A DNA stretch of 64,000 bases from Phocoena phocoena (lineage: Eukaryota > Chordata > Mammalia > Artiodactyla > Phocoenidae). The translations under genes were made by a program, and so were the position numbers. Shown here one piece after another: positions 23,091 to 34,864 of this stretch (within the stretch, counting starts at the first letter, position 1; every line of letters starts with the position of its first letter). Where the stretch lies: NCBI RefSeq assembly GCF_963924675.1, contig NC_089236.1, forward strand, positions 61,465,306-61,529,305. Direction: 5' to 3'. A model generated the notes under the pieces. That model was given only the letters and a program-made list of their open reading frames with translations. It did no database searches and was not told the origin of the DNA.

Positions 23091-24384
23091 AGGTCAGCCA
23101 TTTTTCTTGAATAAATGATCACCTGATTTTTGCTAACCTTTGGTTAATTTCTTGAGTTAAGAACGTTTGATGATTTTCAATTTGTTTTGCAAGTATTCCT
23201 TATTGCTTTTATGGAACAGCAGATTTTCAGACGGTCTTACTCTGACATTCCAGAAGTGTTTTCCCTTTGCCATGAATTCTGAGTCATATATCCCTTCTTT
23301 GTCCTGACTGGCAGCTGAATTTAACATCTGGTAGGACAAGAGTTTTCATAACTCCTATCTGCTAACACTGAATTACCTAAATTACAGACATTTCTCTTTC
23401 TGTATTTTTTTTGCAGTGAATTCCCCACCTGTTCTCTCAAGAAGGACAAGTGTCTGCAAGCAATTGTCATTGAGGAATCTTATGCTAACACAAAGGTTTA
23501 TTACTTTATGTGATTTTAGAATACTGCATAAGAATTTTCTATGCTTAGATTTTTCTATGAGGAAAAAAAAATCACCATGTTATTTTTTAAAATTTATAAA
23601 GACTATTGCATTTTAAAAGGTAATTTTTTAATATATTTCTAAAGATATTTGGAAAATCATAAAATTGAGTTAATCTAAATTTTCAAAATATTCATGTTTC
23701 TCAACTGAAATTTGAAGATTAACTAACATCATGGTCACACATTTTTGAAACAACAAATTTTGCAGGTGAAATCTAGTTATACTTGCTTTCTGTTACCAGC
23801 TTTTAGATTTTATTATGCCCTCCACTAATTACGTAAATCAAAAATATGTATAATTATTTATATTATGAAATATGTAAAAGGCATTATACAATATTTTTGA
23901 AGCGACAGTTGTATAAATATTTGGAAATATCAATAAATTACATCAGATATTATAAACTTATGATATAATTGCAAGAATTAAAGATGATTAACCCTATAAT
24001 TAGGACATTTATATTTAATGTGAATGGATCAAAAACTCATATCTTTTATATCATTTTAAGATTCTTATGACTGTGAAGTTTTAAGTTTCTATAACATGTT
24101 GAATCTAATTATGCATCTTTAATATTAAAATTATATACATTTATAACATTATATTTTTACACTATATCCCTACTTTTATTAAAAGGCTCATCTTACTATT
24201 ACATCTATCATTATGGCATATTTTATGTTTATCACTTATAAGCTACAGCTAAAGCAAAATTTAAAAACATAAAAATAGTTCCTTTAAGATTCATTATTGA
24301 ATTCCCAATTTTCACAACATGGTTTCCAAGGACCTTTACAATCTGTATATATCAGCCTTTCTGATAAAATCTCATTTCATTAAG

Positions 24385-24387
<3 letters not shown>
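23091..24387. other. Unique AT-rich sequence
   Basis: No exon, RNA gene or repeat was recognised. The left few hundred bases might still belong to the old L1. Confidence 0.45.

Positions 24388-24440
<53 letters not shown>
24388..24440. repeat. (AT)n microsatellite
   Basis: An uninterrupted run of about 26 TA dinucleotides. Confidence 0.97.
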
Positions 24441-24443
<3 letters not shown>

Positions 24444-25179
24444 CTCCTAGTTTCTCTGTTTTGCATTTCCATGTCCCATGTTTATTGGTTTAATGTCTGT
24501 GCTGCATGATAAACCATAAATATGATATCTGGGGTTTTACCTATTTTATACATTCTCAAATTTTTGGAATCCAACTATTCGTGTCATATAGTATATACTT
24601 ATTCCTAGTAGTAGATGAATAAGGACTAACTGATATCACTTCATTAAAATTTCTTTTTTGCTTTTTTTATATTTTTCTCATCAAAATTGTTTTCAGTGTA
24701 CCAGTTTCTCTTTCACACTCCACTGCATTCTTGTCATGGAAAGATATTAGTTGAATTCTGTGATGTAGGGCTATAGAATAATACAGCAAAATATCAATTC
24801 TGGTTTAATATTGTAAAATGACATCAAGTAATTTTAGAGGGATTCTTTCAGAGAGAAAAAAATTTACAATGAAATATAACCAGCCTGAACTGCTAAACAT
24901 ATCAAGTAAAAATATTGTAGCATCATTTTTCCCCCAGTTAATTGCTTGAGCTTCCACCTGCCCCATTAACAGGAAATATATCCCTCTAGGGATACAAAGT
25001 CTTCAAAATATCTCAAGAATGCTAGGGGCTGGTAATGTTCAAAGACATGTCAGAATCTGTTTTCCACCTCTAAGTGAAGAGAAAACAAAAGTTTCATCAG
25101 GTTGATAATGCCATGGATTTTGAAAAAGAATAAGAGAGAATCATAATGTTTTACTTTACTATTTCTACTTTTTGAAATG
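24441..25179. other. Unique AT-rich sequence
   Basis: No supported feature was found. Confidence 0.5.
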
Positions 25180-25620
25180 TGAACATTTTAAAAACACACA
25201 CAAAAGTACAGAGAATGGCATAATGAGAACTTGTGTATGCATAATTCTGTTTTAACAATCATCAACAGTCTGTCATGCTTATTTCATTGATCTCCCCCTT
25301 TCTGCAGGAGGCAGGTGGCTAGAGTGTTTTAAAGTAAACCCAAAACATCAAATCATTTAACTATAAATGCCTCATTAGACATCTTTTGTAGGTAATGACA
25401 TTTAGTAATTCTATAATACTGGTATCACATTTAATAAGAATAAATATCACTACTGACTATTCTATTTCAATTTTTTTCTGATTGACTAAAAATGTGTATT
25501 TACAACCAGTTTGTCCTAATCAAGATCCAAATGAGATCTGCTTTTAACAATACATGTTATTGTTTTACACTGTTACATATTAAAATTATTGGAGATTGAT
25601 CTAAAATAGTACAGGTGACT
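25180..25620. repeat. Probable old L1M 3' UTR fragment
   Basis: The text 'tacagagaatggcataatga', 'aacaatcatcaacagtctgt', 'gattgactaaaaatgtgt', and 'ccagtttgtcctaatcaaga' follows a common old L1 3'-UTR pattern (aacaattatcaacattttgccat ... tttgtttgaaccagaatccaa). It is diverged. A further short piece of this type may lie at 27735-27830. Confidence 0.45.
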
Positions 25621-25929
25621 TGTAAACCAAACCTCATTGTACCAGCTTGCCTCATAATCCATGGAATGCATCAGTAGCCCACTACCACACAAGCCAATAA
25701 ACGTGGCCATTTTGCTTTCCTGGACATTGTTCCCAGGACTCTGACTATTTCACTTTTGTATAATTCAGGCACAAAGGGTCTGGTTACATATTCTATTTCC
25801 AATGCAATGTGCCATTCATCCTATATTTATCCTTCTGCATGCCTCAGGTTGATGAATCATTCTGAGAAAGACACTGCAGGTGATTGCTAAGTGTTTTATA
25901 CTGTAGCTATTAAAATTTAGCATCATTAA

Positions 25930-26335
25930 AAACACCCCAAATATACTGGCTTCAAACAATTTGTATTGGGCTAAGCTGGGCATCTCTACTTCTTGTTTTG
26001 ACCGGCATCACTTGTGTGTCTGTATCATTCCACCCATCTATGCTTTTCATCATAGGCTGGCCATTAGAGTGATCAGAAAAAATGAGCCATCTGTGTCTGT
26101 CTTTCATTACACATTCAAGCTTGGGTTTCATTATATGGTGGCAATTGAAGGGTTTTCATTATGCAAACATTTTTCACCTTCCTGCTTGCAACACGTTAGC
26201 TATTGCTCTATTGGTCAAAACAAGCAATGTGACCAAGGTCAGAATCAGAGTAGTAAGATACCACACAAAGGTAGACTAGGTTAAATGCATTGGAGAGAAG
26301 TATTCTGATAATCTACCACATATTTCAACCTTCTA
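25930..26335. repeat. Mammal-wide interspersed repeat (diverged copy, same family as 61100-61600)
   Basis: It follows the same order of landmarks as the copy at 61100: a 'ggcttcaaacaatttg' start, a central 'ctggccattagagtgatcag', and 'ctattggtcaaaacaagcaa' then 'tgtgaccaaggtcagaatca' near the end. The 107-codon frame at 25961-26284 lies inside it and is not a gene. I know the pattern but not a certain family name. Confidence 0.55.
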
Positions 26336-27740
26336 AATAACTATATTTAGAGTATATTTTGGCACCTTCTTCATGAGAGAAAAGGAAAACAATCTCATAA
26401 ATTTAATTCCAGTTAAGCATTCCTCTGTAAGATGACTTGATTAATATAACTTTGTTTTGAGAAAAGCAATATAATAACATTATATTCACAACACTAATCA
26501 TTTGTCCCAGCTTATAATTAACATTAATAAAGCCCCTTAATACCTTTGCTTGGTTTCCTTCAAATTGGAAGAGATTGTATCTGTCTATTCTTCACCAAAA
26601 TGGCATTTTCAATTGCATCACCTGAAGCAGATAACCACAAGCCTCAAATCTGACAGGACTGTCTTTCAATACAGTGGTGGAAACTGACAATGAAGCCCTG
26701 GAGACTGATGCATTTTCAACAATGCAGGGATTTTTTTTTTTTTCTTAAAACCTGCCTTTTTCCCCCAACAGGGAACAGGTTTAAAACATTCAGTGAAGGA
26801 TAAAAGCTATTCTACTGTTTTTTTTAACGGTTATTTCTAAAAACTTGAAAAGTTTCATGTCACTTTCAAGTGCATTATTAAGAGAGGCAGACCAGATCAG
26901 ATTCAAACTTTCCTCTCTCACAGCCAAACTCCTGCAATTGAAAATGTCAGGGTGACAAAGGAAGCTGCCGTGTAAGAAAAAACTGTTCTGGCTGAAAGAG
27001 CCTAACTCTCCCGATCATTCTGACGCTACCTGTGCTATTTCATAGGTGTCACACTTTGATTAGATAAAAACACTACAATTGAAAACTAATGACACTACAG
27101 GAAAAATGTCAAGCAAGTATTATTTTTCAATAATCCACGTTATTGTTTGTGAGAACCTAATGTGAGGCTTCTAGTATGGTGCGCAGGAAGGCTGTCATGC
27201 ATGCCATAAGCTGAGCTGAGTGGCATTATAAGCTTGATCAGGAAATTAAATGTCTTATAAATGATATGACAGAAAAATCACTATGACCCAATTGCAGTTG
27301 GCTATGGGTCACCTGTTTTCCTTTTGGCTTCAGTTATTAAAACCAGTATCTATCTCCCTGTATCCTGTAGGATTATGTTAGCTTATACAGACTTATAATT
27401 ATAAGGAAACTGGAGAGGAATTGGAAGAACAAAATAGTGTTTCACTGATGGCTCAGTTCTTGTCTCTTCCTGAAGAGATCAGCTACCCTTCTGAAATGCT
27501 CTAAAAATACAATACAATCATTAAAATTTTTAAAAAAAAATTTCTACTCATATTAACTGCTAGATTTCATAAAAACAGTATTAAGGATCTTTTTGAAAAG
27601 TAAAATGTAAATGATGTAATCTAGAAAGCATAGAGCGCAAGTGTTTGAGTATATTTATTTTTCAAAGTCCGCAGCTTTAATTTGGCAGTTATTTTTAAGA
27701 TAATTTTTGACTTAAAAAAGGGTTGCACAAGAATACTACA
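26336..27740. other. Repeat-free block, candidate conserved non-coding element
   Basis: Between the repeats at 26335 and 27832 the sequence, especially 26560-27440, shows no repeat signature. It is less monotonous than the AT-rich spacers. It holds TF-site-like words such as 'tgattagataa' (27057) and 'cacctgttttcc' (27310). No long frame is present. Conservation cannot be judged from one sequence. Confidence 0.3.
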
Positions 27741-27831
27741 GAGAGTTTCTGAATGTCTTTCACAGCTATCCCTGTGTTAACACCTGTCCAAACTAAGCAA
27801 TTAACCTTGGAACACTACTAAGACATTAACA

Positions 27832-28321
27832 ATTGTTGATGAGGATGTGAAGAAATTGGAACCCCTGTGCACTGTTGGTGAAGATTCTTCAAAAAACTTA
27901 AAATTAGAACTACCATATTATCCAGCAATCCTTCTTCTGGGTATTTATCCAAAAGAATGGAAAACAGGATCTCAAGGAGATATTTGCAATTTCATGTTCA
28001 TTACAGCATTAATCACAGTACCCAGGAAGTGGAAACAACCTAAATGTTCTTTGATGATGAATGAAGAAAATGTGGCATATACATAACACAGATTATTATT
28101 GTCATAAAAAATGAAGGAAATCGTGTTATATACTACATCATGAATGAACCTTGAGGAAATTATGCTAAGTGAAATAAGTCAGCCACAGAAGGACAAAAAC
28201 TGCATGATTCCACTTACATGAAGTTTGTAAAGTAGTCAAATTCATTGAAGCAGAAAGTGGAATGGTGTTTGCCAGGGCCTGAGGGGAGTGGGAGATGGGC
28301 AGTTGCTGTTCAGTGTGTAAA
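27832..28321 (+). mobile_element. L1MA/L1MB-type ORF2 end and 3' UTR
   Basis: The end of ORF2 is readable ('LPYYPAILLLGIYPKEW' in the 27847-28086 frame). After it come the typical 3' UTR words 'aaatgaaggaaatcgtgtta', 'ttatgctaagtgaaataagt', 'catgattccacttacatga' and 'tggtgtttgccagggcctga'. No A-tail remains. The copy stops abruptly at 28321, where antisense L1 begins. Confidence 0.85.
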
Positions 28322-29560
28322 AAGTTGCCTTCTATTCCTATTTTGCTGAGAGTTTTTATCATGAATGAACATTAAATTTTGTCAAATGCTTTTTCCACAT
28401 CATTCTGTTGATAAACATTTTTTTTCTTGTTTAGTCTACTATTAGGGTGAAATTAATTGATTTCCAAACAGTGAAACAGTCTTTCACTCTTGAGGCAAGT
28501 CTCTACTTTGTCTTGATGTATTATTCTTTTTATATATTGTTGGATTCAATTTGCTAATAATTTGTTGAAAAGAATTTTATCTATGTTCATAAATTATATT
28601 GGTTTAGGTTTTCTTTTCTTGTAATATCTTTGTCTGTTTTTCATTTTATAATAAGCTGAGCTCAGCAATGATTTGACAAATGTTTCCCTCTGTTCTGTTT
28701 TCTGGAAGAAACTGTGTAGAATTGATATTATTTCTTCTTTATACTCACTAATAAAATCACCTGGGTCCAGGATTTACTTTTTTTGCAAAGTATTTAAATA
28801 GAAATTCAATTTCTTTTATAAGTATAGGGCTATTTGGGTTATTTATTTTGCAAGATTTTGTCTTTAGAAATATTTGTCAATTCCAAGGTTTTGAATTTAT
28901 GTGCATAAAATTGTTTTTTTATTTCCTTATTATCCTTTTAATACCTTTTTTATATAAATTTATTTATCTTTGGCTGCGTTGGGTTTTCATTGCTGCATGC
29001 AGGCTTTCTCTAGTTGCGGTGCGTGGGCTTCTCATGGCAGTGGCTTCTCTTGTTGCAGAGTACGGGCTGTAGGTGCGGGCTCCAGTACTTGTGGCTCTCA
29101 GGCTGTAGAGCACAGGTTCAGTAGTTGTGGCACACAGGGCTTAGCTGCTCTGCAGCACGTGGGATCTTCCCGGAGCAGAGATCGAACCCGTGTCCCCGGA
29201 ACTGGCAGGCAGATTCTTAACCACTGTGCCACCAGTGAAGTCCCATATCCTTATGATATCTATAAAGACTGTGACAGTATTCTTTCTTTTCTTCCTGATA
29301 TTGACAACTTGAATTTTCTCTTTTTTATTCTTGGTTAGACGGGCTTGAGATTTATCTGTTTTATTGAGTCTTCCAAGAACTGAAACAGCATTTGATTTTC
29401 TTGATTTTCCTCTACTATTGTTTCTGTTCCAAGTTCATTGATTTCTACTCTGGTCTTTATTATTTGTTTCTTCTGCTTGCTCTGGGTTATGAGTTGACCT
29501 TTAACATTGAAGAATATGGACATTACTTTTGCCTTAAATTCAAAATGTTCCTTGAGTTCC
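28322..29560 (-). mobile_element. Old L1 ORF2 fragment, split by a SINE
   Basis: Antisense ORF2 sequence: 'ctgagagtttttatcatgaa', 'ttttgtcaaatgctttttcc', and on the far side of the SINE 'cttggttagacgggcttgag' then 'ttccaagttcattgatttct'. The order on the two sides (28322-28930, 29262-29560) is collinear, so the SINE at 28947-29245 inserted into this L1. Confidence 0.8.
28931..29261 (-). mobile_element. CHR-type SINE (long form), minus strand, older
   Basis: The body is at about 28947-29245, with 'tttatctttggctgcgttgg' at the tail side and 'ccactgtgccaccagtgaag' at the head side. A 16-bp duplication, 13/16 identical, lies at 28931-28946 and 29246-29261. The B box is opposite 'gatcgaacccgtgtcccc'. 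A 122-codon frame (28970-29338) is read-through. Confidence 0.88.
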
Positions 29561-29996
29561 TATCAGAGCAAATTCACGGAAAAAAACTGGTTTTATTTAA
29601 TTTTTTTTCAGTTTTAGAATATGTTCCCTTGGTTGCTTATGATATGATGATGTGCGTCTTTCCCTATAGCTATAGAAGAAAAGAGATGCCATTCTGAGAG
29701 TTTTCATTATAATCCCTATTGTGTAAAAAGTGGGCTGTGTCTTTACAAATCAAAAACACTTAGTGACAAAACCTTTTATATTAGCACATGATGATAAAAC
29801 TTACTTTTGCACTACAAAGATAAAATGTGCACTATTGTGCATTTAGCTATGAGCCTATAATACCTCTTCTATTTCTCTAATCTCTTGAATTAATTTAACA
29901 AACCAAGAGTATTAGTAGGCTTAATATCTGCTCACATAAATGAATAATCAAAATAAAGAGTTCAGTAAGGAGAGTTGTAGCAAATGGAATCATGGT
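29561..29996. other. Unique AT-rich sequence
   Basis: No supported feature. Old L1 may extend somewhat past 29560. Confidence 0.45.
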
Positions 29997-30181
29997 GAAT
30001 ATTACATCTTTTGCGGAGCACAGGCTCCGGACGCGCAGGCTCCGCGGCCATGGCTCACGGGCCCAGCCGCTCCGCGGCATGTGGGATCTTCCCAGACCGG
30101 GGCACGAACCCGTGTCCCCTGCATCGGCAGGTGGACTCTCAACCACTACGCCACCAGGGAAGCCCGAATATTACATCTTTT
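29997..30181 (-). mobile_element. CHR-type SINE lacking its 3' part, with perfect 16-bp TSD
   Basis: The body is only 153 bp (30013-30165). It matches the head and middle of the short-form SINE on the minus strand, with both A and B boxes. The terminal segment opposite 'gcggtacgcgggcctctcac' and the A-tail are absent. Despite this, a perfect duplication, 'gaatattacatctttt', flanks it at 29997-30012 and 30166-30181. The body joins the left duplication directly at 'gcggagcacaggctccg'. Confidence 0.92.
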
Positions 30182-33100
30182 AACATGTAGACTAAGACCT
30201 ATATGACTGGAGAGATTAAATTATATTCACAGCATGAAATGCAAATGTTGTAACCTACTTAGGTTTAAAGCAAGAAAAGTTCATATAAGAATGCTGATCT
30301 CCCTCATCTTTATTAGTTAGTAAATTTATACTTCCTAAGTGAGATCCACAAATTCCAAATATATCAATAACTAAAACATTCTAATAGTTGTTACAAAACT
30401 TTTTCTCAAAATTTAAGACCAATTTAGGTATTAATATCATTTGTGAAATGTCTTCATTTTCATTTGTTTTCTTCCATTTCCTATAAAAATGAATTCAGTT
30501 ATTTGTTAAAATGACAACACTAGCATTATATTCTTATGAAGTATCTGTCTATTTGTCTCTCTAGAGCATTGTTTTTTCTTTTAGATTGGAGTTTAATAAT
30601 TTAATATGCTTCAGTAGGTACTGAGTTTTAAGAGAGAAAATTTTCCTTATGCGAGTTAGGGAACTCTTAGACCAACAAGTAGTTGATTAGCAAGATTTGC
30701 AGTAACCTCCAGGCCAGAAAAACACAACTACATTTAGAGACAAAGAGGCAGTTATTGCCAGTAGCATGAAAGAGCTCTACAAAGAAAAGGTAGTCTTCCT
30801 CATTCAGCTTTATTTACACTTTCTTATTCTTAATATAGAGGTGAATATAGAGAGGCATAGGCCAACAGACTTCAATCATCTCCAATCAACAATATCAGTG
30901 CTATTGTATGCCCTCTTTCACTCTCAGAAGAGTGCTACTTCAGCTGGGTGTTATTTTCTCTTTCATTGAGTGCTTCCATTGTTCCTCTATGTATCATCTT
31001 CCTTTTTTAGGCACCATAGATTTTATTCTCCATAAACTTATTCCCAAAAGGTACAAAAAAAGCCAGAAATATAATCTTAACTGTACCTTGCATATTTTTG
31101 TGCCACAGAGTATATAAGAGATAGAAAAACAGGAATTTTATATCTTGAGGACTTAAATGTGTTTAGTTTTAAATACACATCTGCCCATCTCAACCTATCT
31201 TTAATTAGACATGGGTTTGATTACTTTTGTAGCTGTTCCTGGAGATAGAGATGAAAATGTTGATGTGCTCAAAGTTAATCTTCCTAACACCAAAAATGTT
31301 TATTTACTATGTTAAGTTTGTCTCTTATCATTTTATCATTTAGGAAAAAGAAATAAGTCCCCTTTCAAAAGAATGTTGAATAGGCTTATTCCTCTTTTAA
31401 CCATATAGGTCCAGACATATGAGTTTCGACTCAAGCTCTTGTCTATTCCCTATTTTGACTTATAAAAAACAAACACATTAAGTAACTCCCACATGCATTT
31501 AAACAATTTAATGTGCAATGCAAAATTCCAAGATATAAATAAATTTCATATTCCATGAAATTTCTGAGAAGGAAAGACATAATCACATGTGCATATATCA
31601 AATCACTCCCATTCTGTGGTTAAAAAATTATTGCCTAAAGCACTATAAAATGATTTTTAAATGCTTATGGTATTCAATAAGAATAAAATATTTATATCAT
31701 ATTATGAGGAAAATCATGTTTTAATATGAGGTATGAATGTACTTGTAGTAGTTAGGGCTTATTAATTATTAAACTTTCTACTATCATATATGAAAAACTT
31801 TGGTGAATTACTTTTCAATATTCCAAGTGATGTAAAAATCTGTGGCTATATCATTAATTAGTGATATATCCAGGTCATTAATTTGCTTCTCCAAGTTTCA
31901 CCAATGCTCTAGGCATGGATTTGAATGAATTGATGTCTAATACAACATGATGTTCATTAGCCATATTAAAGAAATTCTGGCATATCCTTTATATGAAATA
32001 TCCTAAAACTAGTGCAGATCTCAGTCTCCTCTTGGAAAGAGAGGCAAATTCTGGCCTTCAGATATAAAATCTCTATGCCCTTATACCTCAATAGCTTCAG
32101 GGCATATGTAAAATGCGATTTCAATGGTATATTTAGAAACACGAACATAGTAAGCCTTTTATACAAAGAAAATAGGAAATACTTCTTAAATACTTTATTA
32201 AATGTACAATTGTTGGTAATATAAGGCATCAGGAAACTTTAACTGAAATTTATAGTAATCAATCTTTCTATGAAAAATTTTCCTACATTAAGAAACCATT
32301 TAAATTTATGTTTTGAAATTTCATATTTTAAATGATTTAGTAAAGATGATGGTTTCCTCTTTCTCCTCTTAGAAAACATTCAAATATATCAGGGAGAATG
32401 TAAAACAGGAATGCAAGCTCTACTTTTACTTAGAATAGGAAATATCTGAGACTGAATGACTTTAAGAGAAGGTGATGTCAACTGGGGGAGAGTTTATATG
32501 ATGTATATGATGGCTCTCACAAATAACACTAAAAGCTGCAGAGCACAGACAAATATTGCAAAAAGCAATGCTCCAGGGTAAATGATGCACTACAAGAACG
32601 AAAAAGGAGCAGAGATGCTGCCTGCAGGATCTATTCCACTCTTATTTTCACTGCTAAAATAATTCACTGACATACAAAACTCTGTACTAACCATTCCTAT
32701 AAGTCTGGATCACGGTTTGGACTTCCATGTCATAAAATATCTCTGAAAATAGGTGGTCAAATTAAGTGAACACCGTTTCAGGGTAAATAATGGTAAAAAA
32801 GAAAACTGTCTAGGAGTTACACAAAGATGCTACAAGAAAAATGAGAAAAGAAAAATAAAAGAATAGAAAGAAATGAAAGAATATCCTTAGAAAAAATTTA
32901 CTACAGGGCAAATGAAGTTATGACTAAACAGAATGCCATGAATTAATAAAACAAGACCTCAAAGCAGAGTTTCAAAAACTCAAAGACTATGATAAAAAAA
33001 AAAAAAAAAGATGAGAATATTGTAGAGACCGTGGACTTCACTCTGAGTGGCCTGAAAGACATTGGATAGTAGATAGACACCAATAGTATCCCTAGAAAGG

Positions 33101-33274
33101 AAGGCAATGTTAAAGGGTCAGATCAGATAAGTGGGTTAACATGGGGAGTGGTGGTGGAATTTCCCTAATGATTGTTTCTATTTATGAAGAAGGGAGTGGA
33201 GGTACTGAAAATTGAAGAGAATAGGGAAGATATGAAATATTAATCAATCTAAGAGTATGGTTAGTGAATGGCCT
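30182..33274. other. Unique AT-rich sequence, 3.1 kb
   Basis: No exon, RNA gene or recognisable transposon. There is an A run at about 32995-33009 and purine-rich sequence around 32840-32890. The overlapping frames at 31966-32229 (minus) and 32012-32224 (plus) have no domain. Confidence 0.45.
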
Positions 33275-33420
33275 AGATTGGTGGTTCTCAAACCTGACTG
33301 CACACTGAAATTATCTATGAAATTGAAAAAAAACAGAATTGTGCAATTATATAATTCTGATTTAACTGATCTGGAGTGTGTCTCTGTATCACAATGCACA
33401 GACAAGTATGAGAATCACTG
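33275..33420 (+). mobile_element. MER5-like hAT transposon remnant
   Basis: The termini 'tggtggttctcaaacctgac' and 'gtatgagaatcactgac' are approximate inverted repeats, as in MER5A/B (cagtggttctcaaa ... tttgagaaccactg). 'ctgatttaactgatctgga' matches the MER5 centre with divergence. It is non-autonomous and encodes nothing. Confidence 0.7.
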
Positions 33421-33485
33421 ACCTAAGGAAGTGTGGTAGGTGTTATATATATCAATATATGACACAGAAGGGTCATCTAGATGTG

Positions 33486-34211
33486 GGTGGTCCATTTTTT
33501 TAACTTTTTTATTGAGGTATAGTTGATTTACAGTATTATGTTAGTTTTAAGGGTACAACATGGTGATTCAATATCTTTATAGATAGTATTTCATTTAAAT
33601 TTATTATACAATAATGGCCATATTTCCCATAGCTTATTTATTTTACACATAGTAGTTTGTACCTAATCCCCTACCCCTATCTTGCCTGTTCTTTCTCTCT
33701 CTCCCCTCTGTTAACTACTAGTTTGTTCTCTATAACTGTGTCTGCTTCTACTTTGTTATATTCATTTTTTTAATTTTTCGGATTCTGCATATAAGTGATA
33801 ACATATAGTATTTGTCTTTTTCTGTCTGACTTATTTTATCAAGAATTATACCCTCTAGGTCCATTCATGTTGTTGCAAATGGCAGAGTTTCATTCTTTCT
33901 ATGGCTGATTAATACACATCTTCTTTATCATCTTTTTCCGTTCATCTCTTGATGGGTACTTAGGTTGCTTCCATACCCTGGCTATTATAAATAATGCTGA
34001 AATAAGCATTGGGATGTATGATCTTTTCAAATTCATGTTTTCCTTTCTTTGGATATATACTCGCGAGTAGAACTGCTGGATCGTATGGTAGTTCTATTTT
34101 TAGGTTTTGGAGGAAACTCCATACTGTATTCCATAGTGGCTGCACCAATTAACATTCTCACAGACAGTGTACTAGGGTTCCCTTTCCTCCACAGGTGGTC
34201 CATATTTTTAA
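33486..34211 (-). mobile_element. 5'-truncated L1 (3' UTR and ORF2 end) with TSD
   Basis: The L1 portion is about 33504-34193 on the minus strand. It starts at the left with 'ttttttattgaggtatagtt' and runs to 'ccataccctggctattataa' and 'ggatcgtatggtagttctat'. The end of ORF2 reads 'ELPYDPAVLLASIYP' in the 33960-34148 frame. A duplication of about 18 bp, 'ggtggtccat' plus an A/T-rich remainder, lies at about 33486-33503 and 34194-34211 with one mismatch. Confidence 0.88.
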
Positions 34212-34418
34212 AGTGAGACTGGTCAGCACGCTCGCGTGTTTTTCCCCATTCCTTTGTTTTTATTTTGTTGGTACAGAGTAGGTCAAGAGTGCCTTTAACA
34301 AGCATTAAACTTGGGCAGGTTTGTATGAGAAAAGGGAAAAGAGCAAAGGATAGTAGACAAAGAAATAGTTTTAATTAAGACCTATTAGAATCTAAAATAG
34401 AAAGGAAGTGAGGTAATT

Positions 34419-34864
34419 AGGGATGTTATGGACTGAATTGTGCCCCTCACCAAAATTCATATATTGAAGTCTAAAGCCCAAGTACCTCAGAATGTGACCA
34501 TATTTGGAGATAGTGTCTTTACAGAAGTAATTAAAGTGAGTTGTAGTGTCTTTACAGAAGTAATTAAAGTGAGTTATTGGGGTGGGCTCTAATCAAATAT
34601 GACTGGTACCCTTATAAGAAGAGGAAATTTGGATACAGACACAGAGGGAAAATAATGTGAAGACACAGGCAAAATATGGCCATCTACAAACCAAAGATAG
34701 GTCTAGAATAGATCCTTTCCTCACAACTCTTAGAAGGAACCAACCCTGCCAACACCTTGATATTGTACTTCTAGCCTTCAGAACTGTGAGAAAATAATTT
34801 TTTGTTTTAAGCTACCAGTATGTGATACCTTTTTGTGGCATCCTTAGCATACTAATACAAGGAG
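34419..34864 (+). repeat. Solo LTR-like element (MaLR/MLT1-like) with an internal duplication
   Basis: The element (34424-34859) starts 'tgttatggactgaattgtg' and ends 'actaataca', with TG...CA ends and the terminus typical of MaLR LTRs. Landmarks include 'ccaaaattcatatattgaag', 'tatgactggtacccttataa' and 'acaccttgatattgtacttc'. Near-identical 5-bp flanks (aggga/aggag) fit an ERVL-type duplication. A 33-bp unit starting 'tagtgtctttacagaagtaa' is repeated perfectly at 34511-34543 and 34544-34575, one copy more than normal. The class is fairly safe, the subfamily is not. No internal viral genes are attached. Confidence 0.75.

Noticed and set aside
25961..26284. 107-codon plus-strand frame as a gene
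   Set aside because: It lies inside an old interspersed repeat related to 61095-61615.
26880..26945. Splice acceptor and exon on the minus strand ('tttcaattgcag' at about 26933)
   Set aside because: The pyrimidine tract is weak, no matching donor or open frame was found, and single sites of this kind occur by chance.
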